Part shown: one piece after another, positions 55,061 to 64,000 of the stretch
Layout of the letters: each line of letters opens with the position of its first letter
How positions within the stretch are numbered: position 1 is the stretch's first letter
The notes under the pieces: generated by a model
What the model saw: the letters and a program-made list of their open reading frames with translations, nothing else
What the model was told of the DNA's origin: nothing
The model's database searches: none
Made by a program: the position numbers and the translations under genes
NCBI RefSeq assembly: GCF_034676705.1
Contig: NZ_JAUCBS010000013.1
Coordinates: 508,501-572,500 of the forward strand
DNA length: 64,000 bases
Source of the DNA: Gemmobacter sp.
Lineage (GTDB): Bacteria; Pseudomonadota; Alphaproteobacteria; Rhodobacterales; Rhodobacteraceae
Reading direction: 5' to 3'

Positions 55061-57096
55061 TCGCGCGGGCGGTCCTTGCGCTGGCGGCGGGCCTGTGGCT
55101 GGCTGCTGCCGCGCGCGATGGGGTGGACGGGTGGGTTGCCGCCACCGACCTGCCGCCCCTGACCATCGTGACGGGGGCCGAGGTGGTGGCCCGCGATGGC
55201 CGCCTGTTGCGCGCCTGGACGGTGGCCGATGGCCGCTGGCGGCTGGCCACCGATGCGGGCCGGGTGGACCCGCTGTTCCTGTCCATGCTGGTGGCCTATG
55301 AGGACCGCCGCTTTGCCAGCCACCCCGGGGTGGATGCGCGCGCCATGCTGCGGGCGCTGGCACAGGCGGCCTGGCACGGCCGCGTGGTTTCGGGCGGATC
55401 GACGATCACCATGCAGGTCGCCCGGCTGCTGGAGGACAGCGGCACCGGCAAGCTGACCGGCAAGCTGCGCCAGATCCGCGTTGCGCTGGCGCTGGAACAC
55501 CGGCTGACCAAGGGGCAGATCCTCGACCTTTACCTGCGCCTTGCCCCCTATGGCGGCAACCTCGAAGGGCTGCGCGCCGCCAGCCTGTCGTGGTTCGGCC
55601 GCGAACCCGGCCGCCTGACCCCGGCGCAGGCCGCGCTGCTGGTCTCCCTGCCGCAATCGCCCGAGGCACGGCGCCCCGACCGCAGCCAGCAGGCTGCCGC
55701 GCAGGGCCGCGACCGGGTGCTGGCCCGCGCGCTGGCGGCCGGCCTGATCAGCGCCGAAACCGCGGCCACCGCCCGCACCGAACCGCTGCCCACCGCACGG
55801 CGCGACTTTCCCCGCCTTGCCCCCCATCTGACCGACCGCCTGCGCCTGTCCGATCCCGCACAGCCGCACCATGCGACGACCATCGACGCCGACCTGCAGG
55901 CCCGGCTGGAACAGCTGGCCGCCGAAGCGGTCACCCGCCATGGCGACCGGCTGCAAGTCGCCCTGGTGGTGGCCGACCATGCCTCGGGCGAAATCCGCGC
56001 CTCGGTCGGCTCGGCCGCCTATGAAAACGATGCCCGTCAAGGGTTTGTCGACATGACCCAGGCCCTGCGATCACCGGGGTCCACGCTGAAACCGCTGGTC
56101 TATGCGCTGGCCTTTGACCAGGGGCTGGCCCACCCGGAAACCCTGATCGAAGATCGCCCCCTCGCCTTTGGCCGCTACCAGCCGCAGAACTTCGACCGCC
56201 AGTTCCGTGGCACCGTGCGTGTGCGCGAGGCGCTGCAACTGTCGCTGAACATTCCCGTGGTGACGCTGACCGAGGCGATGGGCCCCGAACGGCTGATGCA
56301 GGGCCTGCGCCGCGCCGGGGTGCAGGCGGTGCTGCCGGGCGGCGGGCCGCCGGGGCTGGCGGTGTCGCTGGGCGGGCTGGGCGTGTCGCTGGAACATCTG
56401 ACCGGGCTTTACGCCGCACTGGCCCGGGGCGGCGTCGCCCGGCCGCTGTCGCCCCTGCCGCAAGGCGGGGCCGAGGGCGAGCGGCTGGTCTCGCAGGTGG
56501 CGGCCTGGCAGGTGGGCCATATCCTGGCCGCCCTGCAACCGCCCGATGGATCCGCCCCCGGCCGCATCGCCTGGAAAACCGGCACCAGCTATGGCCACCG
56601 CGATGCCTGGGCCGTGGGCTGGGACGGGCGGCATGTGGCCGGCGTCTGGCTGGGCCGCGCCGATGGCACCCCGGTGCCCGGTGCCTTTGGCGGCGATCTG
56701 GCGGCCCCCATCCTGTTCGCCGCCCTTGCCCGCGTCAGCCCCATGGCCGCCCCGCTGCCCCCGCCCCCGGCCGCCACGCTTCAGGTCGACAACGCCCGCC
56801 TGCCGCTGCCCCTGCAACGCTTCCGCCCGCGCGGCGCGATCACCGCGCCGGGTGCCTTGCCCGAAATCGCCTTTCCCCCCGACGGGGCTCAGGTCGCGCT
56901 GGACGGCGCCCCCCTGCTGGCGCGCGTGCGCGGCGGCACCCCGCCCTTTACCTGGCTGGCCGATGGCCACCCGCTGGACATTGCAACACCGGCCCGCGAA
57001 AGCCACCTGCCGCTGCCCCGGTCCGGGCCGCTGACCCTGTCGGTCATCGACGCCAACGGCCAGGCCGCCCGGGTCACCCTGACCCTCGCGCCATAG
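55057..57096 (+). CDS. pbpC: penicillin-binding protein 1C
   Basis: A 679-residue bifunctional peptidoglycan synthase. An N-terminal anchor is followed by the GT51 glycosyltransferase domain (YEDRRFASHPGVD with catalytic Glu, GGSTITMQVARLL, KLRQIRVALALE). The transpeptidase domain has S342-TLK (SPGSTLKPL), SLN and K507-TGTS. The C-terminal beta domain (PDGAQVALDG, RGGTPPFTWLADG) is the PBP1C-specific BiPBP_C module. The catalytic motifs are intact. It starts within the stop of the macroglobulin gene. Confidence 0.95.
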   Translation: MIARAVLALAAGLWLAAAARDGVDGWVAATDLPPLTIVTGAEVVARDGRLLRAWTVADGRWRLATDAGRVDPLFLSMLVAYEDRRFASHPGVDARAMLRALAQAAWHGRVVSGGSTITMQVARLLEDSGTGKLTGKLRQIRVALALEHRLTKGQILDLYLRLAPYGGNLEGLRAASLSWFGREPGRLTPAQAALLVSLPQSPEARRPDRSQQAAAQGRDRVLARALAAGLISAETAATARTEPLPTARRDFPRLAPHLTDRLRLSDPAQPHHATTIDADLQARLEQLAAEAVTRHGDRLQVALVVADHASGEIRASVGSAAYENDARQGFVDMTQALRSPGSTLKPLVYALAFDQGLAHPETLIEDRPLAFGRYQPQNFDRQFRGTVRVREALQLSLNIPVVTLTEAMGPERLMQGLRRAGVQAVLPGGGPPGLAVSLGGLGVSLEHLTGLYAALARGGVARPLSPLPQGGAEGERLVSQVAAWQVGHILAALQPPDGSAPGRIAWKTGTSYGHRDAWAVGWDGRHVAGVWLGRADGTPVPGAFGGDLAAPILFAALARVSPMAAPLPPPPAATLQVDNARLPLPLQRFRPRGAITAPGALPEIAFPPDGAQVALDGAPLLARVRGGTPPFTWLADGHPLDIATPARESHLPLPRSGPLTLSVIDANGQAARVTLTLAP

Positions 57097-57112
57097 GTGT
57101 CATCACCTTCTG

Positions 57113-57206
57113 CAAATACCCCTGCCGGAGGCCCTTGCCGCGCGGCACGCGCGGCCCGGCCCAAGGGAAGGAACCGCGCCTGCGCGGTGAACGCCCTGCG
57201 GGAGCG
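57113..57206 (-). repeat. dispersed structured repeat D, copy 2, directly after the DUF1285 gene stop
   Basis: On the minus strand this begins at the base after the stop codon and matches 13807-13900. The first 41 nt are identical; later parts differ by small changes and a shifted GC run. The hairpins CCGCGCG-GCA-CGCGCGG (57138-57154) and ACCGCGC-CT-GCGCGGT are kept. Confidence 0.88.
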
Positions 57207-57794
57207 TCAGCCCTCCAGTTCGGCCGAGGGGATCAGCGGAAAGAATGCGCCTTGCGACCACAGCCCGAACCAGCGCGCGCCGGCGTGCTGCGTATGCTCG
57301 CCAATCTCGACCAGCCGGTAGAAACTCTTGCGGTCGATCTGCGCTTCCAGCCCTCGGCGCACCATGACATAGGGCGCCGGCTCTCCGGTTGCCGCATCGC
57401 GCGTCACCCGGATGGGGTGGTCGGGGCCGGCGGTCACCTCATCCTCGACATGGGTGGTGAACCGGATCGCCTGATCCGGCCCGCTGCCGTCCACGGTGAA
57501 ATCCACCGCCACGAACGGCGCGTCATCCACCGTGATTCCCACCTTTTCCACCGGGGTGACAAGGTAATAGCGCCCGTCCTCCAGCTTCAGGATGCCGGAA
57601 AACAGCTTCACCAGCGCCGGCCGGCCAATCGGCGTGCCCAGATAGAACCATGTCCCGTCCCGTGCGATGCGCATGTCCAGGTCGCCGCAGAACGGCGGGT
57701 TCCACAGGTGAACCGGCGGCGGCCCCTTGCCTCCGGCTGCTTTTGCTGCAGCGGCCAGCGTATCGGCGCTGGTGGATTGCGGTTTCTGCGCCAT
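57207..57794 (-). CDS. DUF1285 domain protein
   Basis: A 195-residue soluble protein. VHLWNPPFCGDLDMRIARDG, TWFYLGTPIGRPALVKLFSG and YYLVTPVEKVGITVDDAPF are the defining text of DUF1285 (PF06938), a two-barrel fold of unknown function. The start at 57794 follows AAAAGAGTG. It is divergent from moxR and converges with pbpC, with repeat D after its stop. Confidence 0.9.
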   Translation of the reverse strand: MAQKPQSTSADTLAAAAKAAGGKGPPPVHLWNPPFCGDLDMRIARDGTWFYLGTPIGRPALVKLFSGILKLEDGRYYLVTPVEKVGITVDDAPFVAVDFTVDGSGPDQAIRFTTHVEDEVTAGPDHPIRVTRDAATGEPAPYVMVRRGLEAQIDRKSFYRLVEIGEHTQHAGARWFGLWSQGAFFPLIPSAELEG

Positions 57795-57864
57795 CACTCT
57801 TTTGCCATTTGTGCCCGAGGCATTAGTTTGCTTTCCTGCATACAGGATAGTCAGGGGATTTGTC

Positions 57865-58866
57865 ATGGCCGACACGCTGGTTGCGGAAATCGAGGCACTG
57901 GGGGACAGGCTTGCGCAGGCCCGCGCCTCGGTCAACCGGCGGTTCATCGGGCAGGGGCAGGTGGTGGATCTGGTGCTGGGGTCCATGCTGTGCGGCGGTC
58001 ATGCGCTGCTGGTCGGCCTGCCGGGCCTGGGCAAGACGCGGCTGGTCGATACGCTGTCCACCGTCATGGGGCTGAAAGGCAGCCGCATCCAGTTCACCCC
58101 CGACCTGATGCCCGCCGATATCCTGGGGTCCGAGGTGCTGGAGACCGCCTCCGATGGCTCCCGCGCCTTCCGGTTCATCGAGGGGCCGGTGTTCTGCCAG
58201 CTCTTGATGGCGGACGAGATCAACCGCGCCAGCCCGCGCACCCAGTCGGCCCTGTTGCAGGCCATGCAGGAAAAAGAGGTGACCGTGGGCGGCATCCACC
58301 GCCCGCTGGGCCGCCCCTTCCATGTGCTGGCCACCCAGAACCCCATCGAACAGGAAGGCACCTATCCGCTGCCCGAGGCGCAGCTGGACCGTTTTCTGGT
58401 GCAGGTCGATGTGCCCTATCCCGACCGCGCCACCGAACGCGCCGTGCTGATCGCCACCACCGGGGATCAGGATGCGCAGTCCGAACAGGTCTTCACGACC
58501 GACAGCCTGCTGGCCGCGCAATCGGTGCTGCGGCGCATGCCAGTGGGGGATCAGGTGGTCGAACATATCCTCAATCTGGTCCGTGCCTGCCGCCCGGCGG
58601 AACCCGACGGGATGAAGGATCTGGCCGCCAGCCTGGCCTGGGGCCCCGGCCCCCGTGCGGCGCAGGCGCTGATGCTGATGGTGCGGGCGCGGGCGCTGCT
58701 GGACGGGCGGCTGGCGCCAAGTGTCGATGATGTGGCGGCCATGGCGCAGCCGGTGCTGGTGCATCGCATGGCGCTGAATTTTGCCGCCCGCCAGCGGGGC
58801 GAGGATCTGCCATCGCTGATCGCCCGCGTCACCGCCCGCGTCCTGAACATCGAGGCAGCGGCGTGA
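57865..58866 (+). CDS. MoxR family AAA+ ATPase
   Basis: A 333-residue ATPase. RRFIGQGQVVDLVLGSMLCGGHALL leads to Walker A GLPGLGKTRL, Walker B LLMADEINR, and the sensor 1 region FHVLATQNPIEQEGTYPLPE, all MoxR-typical, followed by the C-terminal lid. MoxR proteins act as chaperones for VWA-domain partners or metal insertion. CAGGGGATTTGTC precedes the ATG. It is the first of at least four overlapping genes. Confidence 0.94.
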   Translation: MADTLVAEIEALGDRLAQARASVNRRFIGQGQVVDLVLGSMLCGGHALLVGLPGLGKTRLVDTLSTVMGLKGSRIQFTPDLMPADILGSEVLETASDGSRAFRFIEGPVFCQLLMADEINRASPRTQSALLQAMQEKEVTVGGIHRPLGRPFHVLATQNPIEQEGTYPLPEAQLDRFLVQVDVPYPDRATERAVLIATTGDQDAQSEQVFTTDSLLAAQSVLRRMPVGDQVVEHILNLVRACRPAEPDGMKDLAASLAWGPGPRAAQALMLMVRARALLDGRLAPSVDDVAAMAQPVLVHRMALNFAARQRGEDLPSLIARVTARVLNIEAAA

Positions 58867-59732
58867 CCACTGCCCATCCCCTTCGCACGCAGGCCGAGGC
58901 GCTGGGGGCCACCCTGCCGCCCCTGCTGGCCGAGGCGCAGCACATGGCCGCCACCATCGTTCTGGGCGATCATGGCCGGCGGCAACCGGGGATGGGCGAT
59001 GCCTTCTGGCAGTTTCGCCCCGCCATGCCCGGCGATTCGCTGCGCCGGATCGACTGGCGCCGGTCGGCCCGGGGCGATGTGCCTTATGTCCGGGAAACCG
59101 AATGGCAGGCGGCGCAATCGGTGGTGCTGTGGGTGGATGGCGCGCGGTCCATGGCCTATTCCGGCGCGCGCGGCCGGCCGCCGAAATCCGACCGGGCGCG
59201 CGTGCTGGCGCTGGCGCTGGCCATTCTGCTCTTGCGCGGTGGCGAACGGGTGGGGCTGGCCGGCCATACCGTGCCGCCCCGGTCCGGCCGTGCCCAGATT
59301 GACCGCATTGCCGAAGGGCTGCTGGACGATGCCGCCGATTACGGCGCCCCGGTGCCCGAAGGGCTGGCCCCCCATGGCCGTGCCGTGTTCCTGTCGGATT
59401 TCCTGGGCGATCTGGCGCCGCTGGAATCCGCGCTTGGTCGCGCCGCCGATGCCGGCGTGACCGGCGCGCTGGTGCAGGTGCTGGACCCGGCCGAGGAAGA
59501 CTTTCCCTTTGACGGCCGCACGATATTCGAATCCATGGGTGGCAGCCTGCGGCATGAAACCCTGCGCGCCGGCGAATTGCGCGCGCGGTATCTGGACCGG
59601 CTGGCAGCGCGTAAGGACCGGGTGCAGGCGCTGGCACGGGCGGCGGGCTGGCAGTATGATTGCCACCATACCGGGCAGGGCGCGCAACTGGCCCTGCTGT
59701 GGCTGTATCGGGCGATGGAGCGTCGGCGCTGA
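58863..59732 (+). CDS. DUF58 domain protein
   Basis: A 289-residue protein started by GTG inside the moxR stop (GTGA). RRIDWRRSARGDVPYVRETEW is the core DUF58 motif, with VVLWVDGARSMAYS and VFLSDFLGDL forming a VWA-like metal-site fold. In moxR operons this protein is the usual partner of the ATPase. It overlaps the next gene by one base (TGATG). Confidence 0.92.
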   Translation: MTTAHPLRTQAEALGATLPPLLAEAQHMAATIVLGDHGRRQPGMGDAFWQFRPAMPGDSLRRIDWRRSARGDVPYVRETEWQAAQSVVLWVDGARSMAYSGARGRPPKSDRARVLALALAILLLRGGERVGLAGHTVPPRSGRAQIDRIAEGLLDDAADYGAPVPEGLAPHGRAVFLSDFLGDLAPLESALGRAADAGVTGALVQVLDPAEEDFPFDGRTIFESMGGSLRHETLRAGELRARYLDRLAARKDRVQALARAAGWQYDCHHTGQGAQLALLWLYRAMERRR

Positions 59733-62485
59733 TGTGGGTGATCGGTCCCCTTGGCTTTACGGCCCCGCTGGTTCTGTGGGCCTTGCTGGCGCTGCCGCTG
59801 CTGTGGTGGCTGTTGCGCGCCGTGCCGCCGGCGCCGGTGCGGCGGCGGTTTCCCGGCGTGGCGCTGCTGCTGGGGCTGAAGGACGACGATGCCGAAACCG
59901 ACCGCACGCCATGGTGGCTGCTGCTGCTGCGCATGGTGGCGATGGCGGCGCTGATCCTGGCCTTTGCCGGCCCGGTGCTGAACCCGGTCGTGCGGGCGGC
60001 GGGCGACGGGCCGTTGCTGGTGCTGGTCGATGGCAGCTGGGCCGATGCGCGCGACTGGCCGCGCCGGCAGGAACGCATTGCCGCCGCGCTGGACGATGCC
60101 GGGCGGCAGGGCCGCCCGGTGGCCGTGGTGCTGCTGACCGATCCGCCGGCCGGCGATCTGGCCTTTCAATCGGCTGCGGACTGGCGCCAGCGCCTGCCTG
60201 CGGTCACGCCGAACCCGTGGGAACCCGGCCTGCTGGCCACTGCCTGGGCACGGGGGCTGGCGGGCAGCTTTGAAACCCTGTGGCTGTCCGACGGGTTGGA
60301 CCGTGCCAGCCGCGCCCCGGTTCTGGCGGCGCTGGAGCAGCGCGGGCCGGTGCGGGTGTTCGAAACCGGGCGCCCGGTGCTGGGGCTGGCGCCGGCCGCC
60401 CATGCCGATGGCGCGCTGACCATCGCCGCCCGCCGTGCCGGCACCGGCGCCGTGGCCGAGGCGAACGTGCTGGCCATCGGCCCCGATCCGTCGGGGGTGG
60501 AACGCGAACTGGCCCGCGGCCCCGTCAGCTTTGCGGCTGGCGAGGCCGAGGTGACCGCCAGTTTCGACCTGCCCCCTGAAATCCGCAACCGCATCACCCG
60601 GTTCGAGCTGGAGGGCGTGCGCGGTGCCGGGGCCGTCGCGCTGGCCGACGACAGCCTGCGCCGGCGCAAGGTGGCGCTGATTTCCGGGCGCGAGGACCGC
60701 GAGGGGCTGCAACTGCTGTCCCCCACGCATTACCTGCGCCAGGCGCTGGATCCCGTGGCCGACCTGATCGACGGCACGCTGACCGATGTTCTGCTGGCCA
60801 GCCCCGACGTGGTGGTGCTGGCCGATGTGGCCAACCTGACGGTGGATGAACAGGATCAGGTGCAGGACTGGCTGGCGCGGGGCGGGCTCTTGTTGCGCTT
60901 TGCCGGCACCCGGCTGGCCGCCAGCGACATGGGCCGAACCGAGGCCGACCCCCTGCTGCCCGTCCGCCTGCGCGAGGGTGGCCGCACCGTGGGCGGCGCC
61001 ATGAGCTGGGGCGAACCCCGCCGGCTGGCGCCCTTTGCCGAAGGCTCGCCCTTTTACGGCCTGCCGGTGCCCGAGGAAGTGACGGTGACGGCCCAGGTGC
61101 TGGCGCAACCCGACCCCGATCTGGGCGACCGCACCATTGCCACGCTGGCCGATGGCACCCCGCTGGTCACCCGCAAGCCGGTGGGCGAGGGGCAGGTGGT
61201 GCTGTTCCACGTCACCGCCAATGCCGAATGGTCCAGCCTGCCGCTGTCGGGCCTGTTCGTGCAGATGCTGGAACGGCTGGCCGTTTCGGCCCGCACCAGC
61301 CAGCCGGGCGCCGCCGATCTGGAAGGCACCCTGTGGCAGCCCGCGCAGGTGCTGGATGCCTTTGGTGCGCTGGAAAACGGGGACCGGCTGGCGGCGGTGG
61401 ATGGCGCGCTGCTGGGCGCCGCGCTGCACTCCGGCCAGGTCAGTGCCCAGCTGCGCCCCGGTCTTTATGCCGATGGCGACCGCCGGCTGGCGCTGAACGT
61501 GATCGGCCCCGACCGCGCGCTGGCATCCGCCGTCTGGCCCGCGCGGATCCCGGTCGAGGGGATCGAGCTGGCCAATGAACGGTCGCTGAAAGGCGCGCTG
61601 CTGGCCGCCGCGCTGCTGGTGCTGATGGCCGACATTCTGGCCACGCTGTGGCTGACCGGCCGGTTGCGGCGCGGGGTGGCGGCCGTGCTGGCACTGGGGC
61701 TGCTGCTGCCGGCTCAGGCGCGGGCGGATGACGATTTCGCCATCCGCGCCACGGTGGATGTGGTGCTGGCACATGTGCTGACCGGCGATGCGCAGGTGGA
61801 CCGGGTGGCACTGGCCGGGCTGCGGGGGCTGGGCGACATCCTGTACAACCGCACCACCATTGAACCGGCGGAACCCGTGGGCGTGGATCTGGAACGCGAT
61901 GAACTGGCGTTCTTCCCGTTCCTGTACTGGCCGGTCACCGCCGATCAGCCCATGCCTTCGCCGGCCGCCTATCGCAAGCTGAACCAGTATCTGCGCACCG
62001 GCGGGCTGATCCTGTTCGATACCCGCGATGCCGATGTGGCGGGGTTTGGCGGCGGCACGCCCGAAGGGCGGCGGTTGCAGCTGCTGGCGCAACCGCTGGA
62101 CATTCCGCCGCTGGAATCGGTGCCGGGCGATCATGTGCTGACGCGCACCTTCTATCTGCTCCAGGATTTCCCCGGCCGCCATTCCGGCCGCCCGGTGTGG
62201 GTCGAGGCCTCGCCCCCCGATGCCGAACAGGCCGAAGGCATGCCGTTCCGCAACCTCAACGATGGGGTGACGCCCGTGGTGATCGGCGGCAACGACTGGG
62301 CATCCGCCTGGGCGGTGGATGACCGGGGCGTGCCGATGTTTCCCGTCGGGCGCGGCTTTGCCGGCGAACGCCAGCGGGAATATGCGTGGCGCTTTGGCGT
62401 GAACCTGATCATGCATGTGCTGACCGGGAACTATAAGTCGGATCAGGTGCATGTGCCGGCGCTGCTGGAAAGGCTGGGGCAATGA
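59732..62485 (+). CDS. BatA-like/DUF4159 fusion membrane protein
   Basis: A 917-residue protein. Two N-terminal helices and FTAPLVLWALLALPLLWWLLRAVPP followed by RRRFPGVALLL match the BatA aerotolerance N-domain. A VWA-like region follows (LLVLVDGSWADARDW), a central GATase-like region (LTDVLLASPDVVVLADVANL), a helix near residue 625, and a C-terminal DUF4159 domain (FFPFLYWPVTADQP, LNQYLRTGGLILFDTRDAD). Roles in envelope stress are proposed for relatives, not proven. It overlaps both neighbours by 1-4 bp. Confidence 0.88.
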   Translation: MWVIGPLGFTAPLVLWALLALPLLWWLLRAVPPAPVRRRFPGVALLLGLKDDDAETDRTPWWLLLLRMVAMAALILAFAGPVLNPVVRAAGDGPLLVLVDGSWADARDWPRRQERIAAALDDAGRQGRPVAVVLLTDPPAGDLAFQSAADWRQRLPAVTPNPWEPGLLATAWARGLAGSFETLWLSDGLDRASRAPVLAALEQRGPVRVFETGRPVLGLAPAAHADGALTIAARRAGTGAVAEANVLAIGPDPSGVERELARGPVSFAAGEAEVTASFDLPPEIRNRITRFELEGVRGAGAVALADDSLRRRKVALISGREDREGLQLLSPTHYLRQALDPVADLIDGTLTDVLLASPDVVVLADVANLTVDEQDQVQDWLARGGLLLRFAGTRLAASDMGRTEADPLLPVRLREGGRTVGGAMSWGEPRRLAPFAEGSPFYGLPVPEEVTVTAQVLAQPDPDLGDRTIATLADGTPLVTRKPVGEGQVVLFHVTANAEWSSLPLSGLFVQMLERLAVSARTSQPGAADLEGTLWQPAQVLDAFGALENGDRLAAVDGALLGAALHSGQVSAQLRPGLYADGDRRLALNVIGPDRALASAVWPARIPVEGIELANERSLKGALLAAALLVLMADILATLWLTGRLRRGVAAVLALGLLLPAQARADDDFAIRATVDVVLAHVLTGDAQVDRVALAGLRGLGDILYNRTTIEPAEPVGVDLERDELAFFPFLYWPVTADQPMPSPAAYRKLNQYLRTGGLILFDTRDADVAGFGGGTPEGRRLQLLAQPLDIPPLESVPGDHVLTRTFYLLQDFPGRHSGRPVWVEASPPDAEQAEGMPFRNLNDGVTPVVIGGNDWASAWAVDDRGVPMFPVGRGFAGERQREYAWRFGVNLIMHVLTGNYKSDQVHVPALLERLGQ

Positions 62486-64000
62486 CCGGCGCGATGATCC
62501 TGGACCCGCTGCTGCCATGGCCCGTCATCTGGGGGCTGGCGGGCCTTGCCGCCGTGCTGGTCGGCCTGGCCCTGTGGCAACGCATGACCGGCGCCCTGCT
62601 GCGCGCGGGCGCCGCGCTGGCGGTGCTGGCGGCGCTGGCCAACCCTTCGTGGCAGCAAGAGGATCGGGCGCCGCTGTCCGATATCGTGGTCGTCGTCGTC
62701 GATGACAGCGCCAGCCAGCGCATCGCCGACCGCCCGTCCCAGACCGAGGCGGCGTTGCAGGGCCTGCTGGCCCGCATCGCCCGCATGGCCGGAACCGAGG
62801 CGCAGGTGGTCCGCGTGCCCGACGATACCGGCGATGGCGGCACCCTGGCCATGGCCCGCCTGGCCGAGGCGCTGGCCGACATTCCCCGTGCCCGGCTGGC
62901 CGGTGCCTTTCTGATCTCGGACGGTCATGTCCATGATGCGGCGCAGGCGCCCGACCTGCCGGCCCCGCTGCATGTGCTGCTGACCGGCCAGCCGCAGGAC
63001 TGGGACCGCCGCCTGGTGGTGAAAACCGCCCCCGCCTTCGCCATCATGGGCGAACCCGTCTCGCTGGTCCTGCGGATCGAGGATCAGGGCAGGGTGCCGC
63101 CATTGCTGGCCGGGGTGGCCGACCTGACCGTGACCATCGGCGCCGAACCGCCGCAGACCTTTACCGTGCCGGTGGGCGAGGATCTGGAACTGCCGGTCGC
63201 CCTGCCGCATGGCGGGTTGAACGTGCTGCAACTGTCGGTCGCCGCGCAGGACGGCGAGTTGACAGCTGTCAACAATCAAGCGGTTGTGCGCATCAACGGG
63301 GTGCGCGACCGGCTGCGCGTGCTGCTCGTCTCGGGAGAGCCGCATGCCGGCGAACGGGTCTGGCGCAACCTGCTGAAATCCGATGCCGCGGTCGATCTGG
63401 TGCATTTCACCATCCTGCGGCCGCCGGAAAAGCAGGATGGCGTGCCGGTGACCGAACTGTCGCTGATCGCCTTTCCCACCAAGGAACTGTTCGTGGACAA
63501 GGTCGATGAATTCGACCTGATCATCTTCGACCGCTACCGCAGGCGGGGCATCCTGCCGATGTCCTATCTGGAAAACGTGCGCGATTACGTGCGCAAGGGC
63601 GGCGCGGTGCTGATCGCCGCCGGGCCGGAATTCGGTTCGGCCGACAGCCTGTGGCGGTCGCCGCTGGCGGAAATCCTGCCGATCGCCCCCACCAGCCGCG
63701 TGCTGGAAGAAGGGTTCCGCCCGGCGCTGACCGACATGGGCCGCAAGCACCCGGTGACCGAAGGGCTGGATGCGCAGGCGCCCGAAGGCGGCTGGGGCCG
63801 CTGGTTCCGCCAGATCGACATGGCGGCCACCGGCGGTCAGGTGGTGATGGAGGGGATCGGCGCCCGCCCCCTGCTGGTGCTGGACCGTCAGGGCGACGGG
63901 CGGGTGGCCATGCTGGCCTCGGACCATATCTGGCTCTGGGGGCGCGGCTACGAAGGCGGCGGGCCCCAGCTGGAACTGCTGCGCCGGCTGGCGCACTGGA
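62482..64000 (+). CDS. membrane-anchored VWA/GATase1-like protein (3' truncated)
   Basis: The gene starts at the ATGA overlap with the previous stop and runs off the window; 506 residues are visible. Two N-terminal helices (WGLAGLAAVLVGLALW and LLRAGAALAVLAALA) precede a VWA-like region (DIVVVVVDDSASQRIADR, LAGAFLISDGHVHD). Then comes a class I glutamine-amidotransferase-like fold (RVLLVSGEPHAGERVWRNLL, VRKGGAVLIAAGPEFG). The catalytic cysteine of true amidotransferases is not seen, so this is likely a structural relative. It is the fourth gene of the moxR operon. Confidence 0.88.
   Translation, partial: MTGAMILDPLLPWPVIWGLAGLAAVLVGLALWQRMTGALLRAGAALAVLAALANPSWQQEDRAPLSDIVVVVVDDSASQRIADRPSQTEAALQGLLARIARMAGTEAQVVRVPDDTGDGGTLAMARLAEALADIPRARLAGAFLISDGHVHDAAQAPDLPAPLHVLLTGQPQDWDRRLVVKTAPAFAIMGEPVSLVLRIEDQGRVPPLLAGVADLTVTIGAEPPQTFTVPVGEDLELPVALPHGGLNVLQLSVAAQDGELTAVNNQAVVRINGVRDRLRVLLVSGEPHAGERVWRNLLKSDAAVDLVHFTILRPPEKQDGVPVTELSLIAFPTKELFVDKVDEFDLIIFDRYRRRGILPMSYLENVRDYVRKGGAVLIAAGPEFGSADSLWRSPLAEILPIAPTSRVLEEGFRPALTDMGRKHPVTEGLDAQAPEGGWGRWFRQIDMAATGGQVVMEGIGARPLLVLDRQGDGRVAMLASDHIWLWGRGYEGGGPQLELLRRLAHW

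Noticed and set aside
49836..55363. Very long open frames antisense to the alpha-2-macroglobulin gene (over 1700 codons) and similar ones antisense to 59339-62518, 42124-44709 and 35435-38134
   Set aside because: They mirror the sense-strand genes, have Arg/Gly/Gln/His-rich composition, no domain signals and no ribosome-binding sites. They arise from high GC content.
57097..57321. Open frames at 57.1 kb and 13.7-14.0 kb sharing the peptide RNRACAVNALRER
   Set aside because: The shared peptide is the translation of repeat D, not a protein family; both frames overlap real genes and spacers.

Overview
The window is very GC-rich, densely coded chromosomal DNA. Protein families and gene order point to an alphaproteobacterium of the Rhodobacteraceae/Rhodobacterales (Rhodobacter/Paracoccus-like). 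Supporting features are rplY followed by pth, the DUF3576 lipoprotein-leuS-lptE-holA block, a sensor kinase with paired PAS-7-like domains, a small anionic-type porin, and recurrent GC-rich intergenic repeats around a GATATTTGGATCAGAG core. No rRNA, insertion sequence, CRISPR array, prophage or integrase was seen. One tRNA gene, tRNA-Pro(CGG), is present. This assignment is inference from gene content; no database search was possible.

Layout. 0-9 kb: a 5'-truncated FAD-linked oxidoreductase, a frameshifted RTX calcium-binding protein, rplY, an IsdG-like haem monooxygenase, pth with an overlapping DUF2332 gene, a TrkH potassium transporter, truA and an outer-membrane beta-barrel protein. 9-22 kb: housekeeping and envelope genes: dapA, a soluble lytic transglycosylase, a polytopic membrane protein, smpB, sseA with an aminotransferase, a LysE-type exporter, an AbgB-like amidohydrolase, an MFS gene overlapping mepA, and selO. 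22-31.6 kb: an accessory-looking block ending beside tRNA-Pro. It holds a doxX-GNAT(broken)-isochorismatase-like operon, cardiolipin synthase, a potassium-channel-like protein without the usual selectivity filter, a nitrobindin-like protein, and an mscS-clpG/clpK-like disaggregase pair. The theme is membrane and proteotoxic stress. 31.7-38 kb: an EamA exporter, an MT-A70 methyltransferase converging on a BglII-like restriction endonuclease that is translationally coupled to aspS, then pncA-pncB. 38-49.5 kb: trhO, DUF2798, a YggS-type PLP protein, a porin, DUF3576-leuS-lptE-holA, a glutathione transferase and a hybrid histidine kinase. 49.6-64 kb: an alpha-2-macroglobulin with a PAN-like domain and an intact thioester coupled to pbpC, a DUF1285 gene, and a moxR-DUF58-BatA/DUF4159-GATase-like operon that runs off the right edge.

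The items most worth a second look are: (i) the MT-A70/BglII-like pair with a perfect 45-nt inverted repeat around the nuclease-aspS segment; (ii) the stress block next to tRNA-Pro with a ClpG-type disaggregase and a channel-like protein with an altered filter; (iii) two gene lesions read directly from sequence, an 11-nt gap that removes the expected acetyl-CoA loop of a GNAT protein and a pair of compensating frameshifts in an RTX gene; (iv) dispersed structured repeats, one family of which begins at the stop codon of two unrelated genes 43 kb apart.
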